From: an uncultured Oscillospiraceae bacterium
GTDB taxonomy: Bacteria; Bacillota; Clostridia; Oscillospirales; Oscillospiraceae
Assembly (NCBI GenBank): GCA_904398675.1
Contig: CAJFPI010000166.1
Span: 1 to 7,744 of the forward strand
Length of the DNA stretch: 7,744 nt
Reading direction: 5' to 3'
Shown: one piece after another, positions 1 to 4,256 of the stretch
Position numbering within the stretch: the first letter of the stretch is position 1
Layout: each line of letters starts with the position of its first letter
Translations under genes and position numbers: made by a program
Notes under the pieces: model-generated
The model's input: the letters and a program-made list of their open reading frames with translations, nothing else
Told to the model about the DNA's origin: nothing
The model's database searches: none

Positions 1-369
1 CTTGAGGAACTCCTTGTTTTTATGCTCCGCCTCGTTTTTGGACTGGAGCATCGTAGACAACTGCTCGATTTCGGAGAACAGCTGGAACAGATCCCCCTCC
101 TGGTTCTGGGGCAGATGGCTGGAAAAGTCCCCATCCATGTACTGGCGGACAATATCCGCTGCCTGCCGGTACAGCCGGGCCCGGCGGCTGAGAAAGCACC
201 AGCCCCCGCCCAGGAGCAGGCAGGCCGCGGCAAAAAGGACTCCCGCAAGGGCTGCGCCGGACACCCGCTCTCCATTCAGCAGGAAAAGGCCGGCAGCAGC
301 TATAATAACGGAGATTATGAGCAGGGACAAGGCGTACCAGCGGAGCTGACGGTCCCGCAGCAGGCTCAT
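1..369 (-). CDS. Sensor histidine kinase, intramembrane-sensing (BceS-like), N-terminal part only
   Basis: Partial gene: 123 residues are visible and the frame stays open to the left edge, so the catalytic part is outside the window. The start at 369 overlaps the stop of the response regulator gene in a 4-base ATGA, the usual sign of translational coupling. Two hydrophobic helices (about residues 11-31 and 38-60) are separated by only about seven residues (NGERVSG), so there is no extracellular sensor domain. An Arg-rich cytoplasmic turn (SRRARLYRQ) and an acidic, probably coiled-coil linker follow, ending NKEFLK, which resembles the start of a dimerisation/phospho-acceptor helix. The His itself is not in the window. 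Such kinases (BceS, LiaS type) usually sense through a partner membrane protein, often a BceAB-type ABC transporter. The kinase call rests on the N-terminal layout and its regulator partner. The Bce-like assignment is supported by the operator at 1132-1149. Confidence 0.85.
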   Translation of the reverse strand, partial: MSLLRDRQLRWYALSLLIISVIIAAAGLFLLNGERVSGAALAGVLFAAACLLLGGGWCFLSRRARLYRQAADIVRQYMDGDFSSHLPQNQEGDLFQLFSEIEQLSTMLQSKNEAEHKNKEFLK

Positions 370-1064
370 ATGGCCGCCTCCTTCCACTGGTAGCCGCACC
401 CCCGCACGGTGATCAGATGCCGGGGCTGGGACGGATCCTCCTCCACCTTCTCCCGGAGCCGCCGGACATAGACGGACAGGGTGTTGTCATCCACAAATGC
501 GCCGGCATTGTCCCACAGGTCGTTGAGGATCACTTCCCGGGTGACGGTGCGCCCGGCATTCCGCGCCAGGAGGCACAGCAGCCGGAACTCCGCCTGGGTG
601 AGATCCAGCGCCCGGCCACGCAGGACAGCCCGGCGGCTCACCAGGTCGATGGTGAGCCCGCCGCACCGGATCTGCCCCGCCGGCTGGCGGCTGGACATCC
701 CCGCCCGGCGCAGCAGCGCCCGGATACGGGAGAGCAGCTCCCCCAGCTTGAAGGGCTTGGTGATGTAGTCGTCTCCGCCGGAGTCCAGGCCCCGGATCAC
801 ATTCACTTCTTCATCCGAGGCGGTCAGAAACAGAATGGGGATCTCCTCACTCTGCCGCCGCACTTCCTCACAGACAGTAAAGCCGGTTCCGTCCGGCAGG
901 GTCACATCCAGGATCAGCAGGTCAAAGTCCGCCAGGTCCGGCAGCTTGGCCAGCGCCTCCCCGACGGTCCGGGCCACCTCCACCTCAAATCCATTCTTCC
1001 TGAATGTATAGGTCAGGCCGTCGATCAGGCTCATGTCGTCCTCTAGGAGCAGGAGCTTGCTCAT
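366..1064 (-). CDS. OmpR-family response regulator (BceR-like)
   Basis: Encodes a 232-residue DNA-binding response regulator, full length for the OmpR/PhoB family. The receiver domain (about residues 1-120) shows the acidic pocket E8/D9/D10, phospho-acceptor D53 in LILDVTLPD, T81 in LFLTAS and K103 in ITKPF. The C-terminal winged helix (about 130-230) shows LTQAEFRLL, the recognition-helix region FVDDNTLSVYVRRLREK and the terminal RGCGYQW hairpin. The start at 1064 is chosen because AAGGGGGG (1071-1078) lies six bases upstream and MSKLLLLEDD is a normal receiver N terminus; an in-frame ATG 12 codons upstream lacks these. The gene is first in an operon with the overlapping kinase gene. The FVDDNTL segment resembles BceR-type regulators (family knowledge from memory), and a BceR-type dyad precedes the promoter, which suggests autoregulation. 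Family membership is secure; the Bce subgroup is an inference. Confidence 0.95.
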   Translation of the reverse strand: MSKLLLLEDDMSLIDGLTYTFRKNGFEVEVARTVGEALAKLPDLADFDLLILDVTLPDGTGFTVCEEVRRQSEEIPILFLTASDEEVNVIRGLDSGGDDYITKPFKLGELLSRIRALLRRAGMSSRQPAGQIRCGGLTIDLVSRRAVLRGRALDLTQAEFRLLCLLARNAGRTVTREVILNDLWDNAGAFVDDNTLSVYVRRLREKVEEDPSQPRHLITVRGCGYQWKEAAI

Positions 1065-1099
1065 GATAATCCCCCCTTGGCATGGTAATCTGCCTTGCA

Positions 1100-1128
1100 A
1101 TTATATCACAAGTCCGGACAGTTTTAGG
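1100..1128 (-). promoter_or_regulatory. Predicted promoter of the two-component operon
   Basis: On the minus strand a perfect -10 TATAAT (1100-1105) lies about 30 bases upstream of the ribosome binding site. With a 17-base spacer the -35 hexamer is CCTAAA (1123-1128), a poor match to TTGACA. A weak -35 next to a good -10 is typical of activator-dependent promoters, and a perfect dyad lies three bases further upstream. Predicted by eye only. Confidence 0.55.
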
Positions 1129-1131
1129 CTG

Positions 1132-1149
1132 TCTTACAGGATTGTAAGA
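1132..1149. promoter_or_regulatory. BceR-type operator dyad, TCTTACA-N4-TGTAAGA
   Basis: A perfect 7-bp inverted repeat with a 4-base spacer. It contains TTACA-N4-TGTAA, an exact fit to the TNACA-N4-TGTAA motif described for BceR-like regulators (established knowledge). Its centre is about 12 bp upstream of the predicted -35 of the minus-strand two-component operon, a normal place for an activator site. The likely ligand is the response regulator encoded at 366-1064, which would make it autoregulatory. It could also act on rightward transcription. Confidence 0.6.
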
Positions 1150-1258
1150 AAATTTGCATGGGAGGAGAGAAGAGCGGAAACAGGGCGGCCATCGGAGAAG
1201 AAAGAAGACAAAAATTTTTATGGGGCAAAGACAGCGGCAGCCCCTGAAATCACTAAAA

Positions 1259-1276
1259 AGTTACCTCCGGGTAACT
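1259..1276. promoter_or_regulatory. Dyad AGTTACC-N4-GGTAACT upstream of the LysM-SnoaL promoter
   Basis: A perfect 7-bp inverted repeat around TCCG. The same GTTACC-N4-GGTAAC dyad recurs at 2458-2473 upstream of the next promoter, and a third GTTACC half-site with a degenerate partner lies at 1285-1300. The 4-base spacer and the TTAC core match the architecture of the dyad at 1132-1149. Probably a transcription factor site; the factor is not identified. Confidence 0.5.
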
Positions 1277-1281
1277 GCTCA

Positions 1282-1329
1282 ATTGTTACCATTTCGTGCC
1301 TATGCCACAATATTGTGCGTACTTTTCAA
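1282..1329 (+). repeat. 48-bp control region, copy 1 (second copy at 2455-2502)
   Basis: This stretch is identical to 2455-2502 at 43 of 48 positions, and the final 25 bases (1305-1329) are identical. It holds GTTACC (1285-1290) with a degenerate partner (CGTGCC instead of GGTAAC), the perfect 12-bp palindrome CACAATATTGTG (1306-1317) and the -35 hexamer. Similarity stops just after the -35, so the conserved part is regulatory and not a coding duplication. Confidence 0.85.
1306..1317. promoter_or_regulatory. Palindromic operator CACAATATTGTG, copy 1
   Basis: A perfect 12-bp palindrome ending five bases upstream of the -35 of the LysM-SnoaL promoter. It is repeated with identical spacing at 2479-2490. 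The position upstream of a weak -35 suggests an activator, but a repressor is possible. It can be read as CACA-N4-TGTG and shares ACA-N4-TGT with the dyad at 1132-1149. Confidence 0.6.
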
Positions 1330-1351
1330 ACTGCTTTTTGCGCGTTATGAT
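1323..1351 (+). promoter_or_regulatory. Predicted promoter of the LysM-SnoaL gene
   Basis: -35 TTTTCA (1323-1328), 17-base spacer, -10 TATGAT (1346-1351). The promoter at 2496-2524 has the same -35, the same spacer length and the same distance to the palindrome, which supports both predictions. Transcription would start near 1358, giving a leader of about 50 bases that contains the small palindrome GGGACGTCCC (1368-1377). Confidence 0.7.
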
Positions 1352-1409
1352 GCAGTCACAAGGACGGGGGACGTCCCGCCAGGCAACATTCCAAAAGGAG
1401 AGAAACATC

Positions 1410-2447
1410 ATGAAACACGCAAAGAAAATCGGCGCTTTGTCTGCGGCGGCCGCCCTGTCGCTGTCCCTGGCTGTTTCCGCTGCAGCCGCCGATTACACTG
1501 TGCAGAAGGGCGACTCCCTGTGGAAAATCGCCCGGGAAAAACTGGGCAGCGGCTACAAGTGGGGTGAGATCTATGAGGCGAACCGGGATACCGTCCGGGA
1601 TCCCAATTTGATCTACGCAGGGCAGATCCTGCACATTCCTGACGAAAACAACGACACAGAGGAGGAAATTACCATGACCAACATCGAAAAAGCCCTTGCC
1701 CTTATCAACACCTTTGCCACCGGCGACACGGCTGCCGCCGCCCGTCTGCTGGACGAGGACTACATCCAGCACAACCTGGCCTACGGCACCGGGGAGGCCG
1801 CCTTCCTGGGCTCGGTGGAGTACCTGGCCTCCGCGCCCGTCCGGACCACGGTAAACAATATCCGGGCCTTTGCGGACGGGGACTATGTGTTCCTTCACAC
1901 CGTCTACAACTTCGCCGGAGCGGGGGAACAGGTGGCCTTCGATGTGTTCCGTTTCGATGAGGACGGGGAGATCGCGGAGCACTGGGACAATCTGGCCCCT
2001 ATCGCCGTACCCAATCCCTCCGGCCATACCCAGACCGACGGCGCCGCTGCCGTGACCGATCTGGACAAGACCGAGGAGAACAAGCGGCTGGTCCGGGGCT
2101 TTGTGGAGGATGTGCTCATGGGCAAGAACCCGGATGCCCTGGCCGGCTACTTTGACGGCAGCGCCTACATCCAGCACAACACCGGCATTGCCGACGGCCT
2201 GGACGGCCTGGGCGCCGCGCTGGCCGCCTATGCCGAGCAGGGCATCGACATGATCTACGAGGAGACCCACCTGCTGCTGGGACAGGGCAACTTCGTCCTG
2301 GCCTCCAGCGAGGGAACCCTGGGCGGTGTTCCCGTCACCTACTACGATCTCTTCCGGGTGGAGAACGGCAAGATCGCCGAGCACTGGGATGTAATCGAAA
2401 ATCTGGCGGACGAGGCCGCCTGGCAGAACCAAAACGGCAAGTTTTAA
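1410..2447 (+). CDS. Secreted LysM protein with two SnoaL/NTF2-like domains
   Basis: Encodes 345 residues. Residues 1-27 form a signal peptide (basic MKHAKK, hydrophobic Ala/Leu core, AAA cleavage region). A LysM domain follows (about 28-76: YTVQKGDSLWKIA, LIYAGQILHIP), which in known families binds peptidoglycan or chitin-like sugars. An acidic linker (DENNDTEEE) leads to two homologous SnoaL/NTF2-like alpha+beta domains (about 90-200 and 222-335). Both carry YIQHN (118-122, 253-257) and AEHWD (189-193, 323-327). SnoaL-like folds include polyketide cyclases, isomerases and non-enzymatic binding proteins, so the substrate is unknown. The start at 1410 has AAGGAG (1395-1400) nine bases upstream and gives a proper signal peptide; the frame extends 38 codons further but through the promoter. 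A second start with an ideal ribosome site at codon 89 could make a SnoaL-only cytosolic form. Regulation is shared with the downstream PPOX gene. Confidence 0.92.
   Translation: MKHAKKIGALSAAAALSLSLAVSAAAADYTVQKGDSLWKIAREKLGSGYKWGEIYEANRDTVRDPNLIYAGQILHIPDENNDTEEEITMTNIEKALALINTFATGDTAAAARLLDEDYIQHNLAYGTGEAAFLGSVEYLASAPVRTTVNNIRAFADGDYVFLHTVYNFAGAGEQVAFDVFRFDEDGEIAEHWDNLAPIAVPNPSGHTQTDGAAAVTDLDKTEENKRLVRGFVEDVLMGKNPDALAGYFDGSAYIQHNTGIADGLDGLGAALAAYAEQGIDMIYEETHLLLGQGNFVLASSEGTLGGVPVTYYDLFRVENGKIAEHWDVIENLADEAAWQNQNGKF
1660..1676 (+). promoter_or_regulatory. Internal Shine-Dalgarno and in-frame ATG at the LysM/SnoaL junction
   Basis: AGGAGG (1660-1665, within AGAGGAGG from 1658) lies eight bases before an in-frame ATG (1674-1676, codon 89). 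The residues after this ATG, MTNIEKALALINTF, look like the natural N terminus of a stand-alone SnoaL-like protein. Initiation here would give a 257-residue product without signal peptide or LysM. The motif also encodes the linker Glu run, so chance cannot be excluded. Confidence 0.5.
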
Positions 2448-2457
2448 GAGACCGATT

Positions 2458-2473
2458 GTTACCAGTTGGTAAC
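2458..2473. promoter_or_regulatory. Dyad GTTACC-N4-GGTAAC upstream of the PPOX promoter
   Basis: A perfect 6-bp inverted repeat around AGTT. Its centre is 19 bp from the centre of the CACAATATTGTG palindrome, about two helical turns, so factors at the two sites could sit on similar faces of the DNA. It is the same sequence class as 1259-1276. Confidence 0.5.
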
Positions 2474-2478
2474 TATAC

Positions 2479-2490
2479 CACAATATTGTG
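2479..2490. promoter_or_regulatory. Palindromic operator CACAATATTGTG, copy 2
   Basis: Identical to 1306-1317 and again ends five bases before the -35. The exact repeat of both sequence and spacing at a second promoter is the main evidence that it is a binding site. Confidence 0.6.
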
Positions 2491-2495
2491 CGTAC

Positions 2496-2524
2496 TTTTC
2501 AAGCGGTGCTTGAGACGCTACAAT
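2496..2524 (+). promoter_or_regulatory. Predicted promoter of the first PPOX-like gene
   Basis: -35 TTTTCA (2496-2501), 17-base spacer, -10 TACAAT (2519-2524), followed by a leader of about 45 bases to the start codon. The architecture matches the promoter at 1323-1351 although the spacer sequences differ. Confidence 0.7.
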
Positions 2525-2576
2525 AAACGCATCAAGGAAAGCAACATTACAGCACATTATTTTGGAGGTAAATGCC

Positions 2577-2978
2577 ATGAATGAAGTCGTGAAATTCCTG
2601 AATGAGAACCCTGTGCAGTATCTGGCCACCGTGGGCCGGGACGGGAAGGCCAAGTGCCGCCCCTTCATGTTCGCTGGCGAAAAGGACGGCAGGCTGTGGT
2701 TCTGCACCAACAACACCAAGGATGTCTACAAGGATATGCAGGCAAACCCCGATATCGAGGTCTCTGTCTCCAGTCCTGCCTACGCCTGGATCCGCCTCAG
2801 CGGCCGGGACGTGTTTGAGAACAACAGGGCTGTCAAGGAGATGTGCGTCCAGAATCCCATCGTCAAGAGCCAGTATCAGACCGCCGACACCCCCATCTTT
2901 GAGGTGTTCTACCTGGCGGACGCCCACGCGGTGATCGCGGACTTCTCCGGCAACCCGCCCCAGGCGTACAGCCTGTAA
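2577..2978 (+). CDS. PPOX-like FMN-binding split-barrel protein
   Basis: Encodes 133 residues, typical of small one-domain pyridoxamine-5'-phosphate-oxidase-like proteins. The N terminus (EVVKFLNENPVQYLATV, then GKAKCRPFMF) and the WFCTNNTKDVYKDMQANPDIEVSV segment follow the helix / beta-barrel pattern of this family, which usually binds FMN (or F420 or heme in relatives) as a homodimer. There is no signal peptide or membrane segment, so it is cytosolic. The ATG at 2577 is preferred because GGAGG (2564-2568) lies eight bases upstream; an in-frame TTG at 2562 overlaps that site. It has its own promoter, a near copy of the LysM-SnoaL promoter, and is followed after 81 bp by a second split-barrel gene. 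The actual substrate is unknown, and true PNP oxidase (PdxH) activity is unlikely for so short a protein. Confidence 0.9.
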   Translation: MNEVVKFLNENPVQYLATVGRDGKAKCRPFMFAGEKDGRLWFCTNNTKDVYKDMQANPDIEVSVSSPAYAWIRLSGRDVFENNRAVKEMCVQNPIVKSQYQTADTPIFEVFYLADAHAVIADFSGNPPQAYSL

Positions 2979-3003
2979 CCGACGCCCCGGCGGGGCGTTT
3001 CGG
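2979..3003 (+). terminator. Possible weak terminator or attenuator between the two PPOX genes
   Basis: The hairpin ACGCCCC-GGC-GGGGCGT (2982-2998) begins four bases after the stop codon but is followed only by TTCGG, not a real T-tract. It could reduce read-through into the next gene or protect the upstream mRNA end. The next gene may still be co-transcribed. Confidence 0.4.
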
Positions 3004-3059
3004 TGGGGTCCCTTCGGAGCACTCAGCGCCCCGGGAAAATCCTTCGGAGATGAGCGAAC

Positions 3060-3683
3060 ATGACAACCCAAGACATTTTTCACATTCTGCAAGCCGACAT
3101 CCACTCAGTGGTCTTTGCCACTCTGGACGGCAAGGGCCTCCCTCAGACCTGCGTCATCGACCTGATGCTTGCCGACGAGGAGGGACTCTATTTCCTTACC
3201 GCCCGGGGCAAGTCCTTCTATGAGAGGCTCGCCGTCCGACCCTTCGCAGCCCTCTCCGGCAGGAAGGGGGCGGATACTCTCTCGTCCGTCTCCATTTCCC
3301 TCCGGGGGGCGGTGCGGAACATCGGAAAGGAGCGTCTGGCGGAAATCTTTGAGAAGAACCCCTACATGGAGAAGATCTATCCCACCGAAAAAAGCCGGGA
3401 GGCGTTGGAGGTGTTCCAGCTCTGCAAAGGAGAAGGGGAGTACTTTGATTTGTCCCAGCAGCCCCCCTTCCGGCAGGCCTTCTCCTTTGGCGGCCAGGCT
3501 GTCCACCAGACCGGCTACCGGATCAGCGGCGAGAAATGCATCGGCTGTCAGGGCTGCCGCAGCGTATGCCCCACCGGCTGTATCAGCAGCACGGTCCCCC
3601 GCGTGATTGACGGGAACCACTGCCTCCACTGCGGCAATTGTTTCCGCATCTGCCCGGTAAAGGCGGTGGAAAGGCTGGGCTGA
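3060..3683 (+). CDS. PPOX-like flavoprotein fused to a C-terminal 2[4Fe-4S] ferredoxin domain
   Basis: Encodes 207 residues. Residues 1-130 form a split-barrel FMN-binding domain (IHSVVFATLDGKGLPQTCVID, LYFLTARGKSFYERL, VSISLRGAVRNIG). Residues 155-205 form a bacterial ferredoxin domain with two complete CxxCxxCxxxCP motifs: C160, C163, C166, C170 and C188, C191, C194, C198. C174 is an extra Cys. The layout predicts electron transfer between two [4Fe-4S] clusters and a bound flavin in the cytosol of an anaerobe; the partner and substrate are unknown. The ribosome site is GGAG (3046-3049), ten bases before the ATG. The gene lies 81 bp after the one-domain PPOX gene on the same strand and ends before a strong terminator, so it is probably the last gene of that transcript. 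Both domains are clear. Confidence 0.92.
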   Translation: MTTQDIFHILQADIHSVVFATLDGKGLPQTCVIDLMLADEEGLYFLTARGKSFYERLAVRPFAALSGRKGADTLSSVSISLRGAVRNIGKERLAEIFEKNPYMEKIYPTEKSREALEVFQLCKGEGEYFDLSQQPPFRQAFSFGGQAVHQTGYRISGEKCIGCQGCRSVCPTGCISSTVPRVIDGNHCLHCGNCFRICPVKAVERLG

Positions 3684-3725
3684 AAAAGGGGTGGGTGAAA
3701 TGCAATTAAAAATGCCGCAGCACCG

Positions 3726-3773
3726 CAGACGCGCGGCGGGTCCCAAGGGAGTGATCCGCCGCGCGTCTGTTTT
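3726..3773 (+). terminator. Strong Rho-independent terminator
   Basis: A perfect 14-bp GC-rich stem (CAGACGCGCGGCGG at 3726-3739, complement at 3756-3769) with a 16-base loop, followed by TTTT (3770-3773). It lies about 40 bases after the stop of the PPOX-ferredoxin gene and closes the left block. Confidence 0.9.
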
Positions 3774-3834
3774 CAGGGCCGTTATTTTAGCAATTCAGAA
3801 ACAAAACCACAGCAATTTCCACACAATCCAGGCG

Positions 3835-3840
3835 CATAAT
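3835..3840 (+). promoter_or_regulatory. Possible -10 element for the repeat-protein / membrane-protein unit
   Basis: CATAAT lies about 15 bases before the AGGGAGGA ribosome site of the next gene, in the only AT-rich stretch between the preceding terminator and that gene. No convincing -35 is visible at 16-18 bases. Some promoter is expected here because the unit follows a strong terminator. Confidence 0.3.
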
Positions 3841-3871
3841 GCTCCCGAAAGCAGGGAGGACGGACTCCCAA

Positions 3872-4168
3872 ATGGATCAGAAAGTGAGGAGACGGAGCGT
3901 GAGCGAGCATCTGTGGGAAAGACAGAAAAAGGTGGAGGAGGCCGTTGTCGGTGCCTATCAAAAAATCGAGGACGCTGTTGTGGGGGCCTACCAACGTGTG
4001 GAAGAGACGGTGGTAAGCGCCTATCAAAAGGTGGAGGACGGCGCGGTGAACGGCTATAAAAGGGTGGAAAATGCCTTTACAGGCGTCTTTCTGGAGCGGG
4101 AAGCCGGCGGGGAGCGGCCAGCCGGCGGACAGGCTCCGGATTTGCCCGGCAGCGGGGAACAGGCGTAA
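3872..4168 (+). CDS. Small protein of five 11-residue amphipathic repeats, function unknown
   Basis: Encodes 98 residues. After a basic N terminus (KVRRR) come five consecutive 11-residue repeats (residues 20-74) of the form [KR][VI]E-x-x-V-V-x-x-Y-x, for example KVEEAVVGAYQ and KIEDAVVGAYQ, then a Gly/Pro/Glu-rich, probably disordered tail. The pattern fits one continuous amphipathic helix. Regular 11-mer periodicity is known from lipid-surface helices such as synuclein and perilipin; a membrane-surface role is inferred, not shown. The start at 3872 is preferred: AGGGAGGA (3853-3860) lies upstream, though the 11-12 base gap is long, whereas the in-frame ATG at 3839 overlaps the possible -10. 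The neighbour, 88 bp downstream, is a polytopic membrane protein in the same unit. The clean repeat at protein level with varied codons argues that it is a real gene. I do not recognise a named family. Confidence 0.75.
   Translation: MDQKVRRRSVSEHLWERQKKVEEAVVGAYQKIEDAVVGAYQRVEETVVSAYQKVEDGAVNGYKRVENAFTGVFLEREAGGERPAGGQAPDLPGSGEQA
3929..4093 (+). repeat. Five degenerate 33-bp tandem repeats inside the small gene
   Basis: Five consecutive 33-bp units encode the 11-residue repeats. Protein conservation exceeds DNA conservation (GTT/GTC/GTG/GTA for Val, CAA/CAA/CAA/AAA at the unit ends), so the repeats are old and under protein-level selection, not a fresh DNA expansion. Confidence 0.85.
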
Positions 4169-4256
4169 GCCTGAACCGCATTTCATCAAGCGGAAACAAA
4201 GCGGCAGCGTTTCTATTTCAGAGGGAAACGCACACAGAAAAGGAAGGAAGAATCGT

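Larger units (their letters stand above)
2455..2502 (+). repeat. 48-bp control region, copy 2
   Basis: Second copy of the region at 1282-1329 (43/48 identical), starting just after the LysM-SnoaL stop codon. Here the upstream dyad GTTACC-N4-GGTAAC is perfect (2458-2473); in copy 1 the right half has decayed and a perfect dyad lies 25 bp further upstream. Confidence 0.85.

Noticed and set aside
1159..1225. Purine-rich stretch as a riboswitch or small RNA
   Set aside because: Apart from a short AAAAATTTTT palindrome there is no stable stem or known riboswitch core; it is simply a purine-rich spacer upstream of the promoter.
1154..1567. 137-codon frame starting in the intergenic region upstream of the LysM gene
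   Set aside because: Very basic low-complexity N-terminal part that crosses the predicted promoter and then runs out of frame inside the LysM gene; no family resemblance.
2458..2473. Rex operator for GTTACC-N4-GGTAAC
   Set aside because: Rex sites are TTGTTAA-N4-TTAACAA, with the GTTA/TAAC cores six bases apart. Here they are eight apart, so the geometry differs.
1356..2483. 375-codon open frame on the minus strand opposite the LysM-SnoaL gene
   Set aside because: Mirror frame of a GC-rich gene: low-complexity Gly/Val/Leu-rich product, no ribosome site, no domain, and the plus-strand gene has clear domains and signals.
3691..4059. 122-codon frame crossing the terminator and the repeat-protein gene
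   Set aside because: It starts inside the intergenic terminator region and its second half is a Gly/Arg/Lys-rich shadow of the 11-mer repeats.
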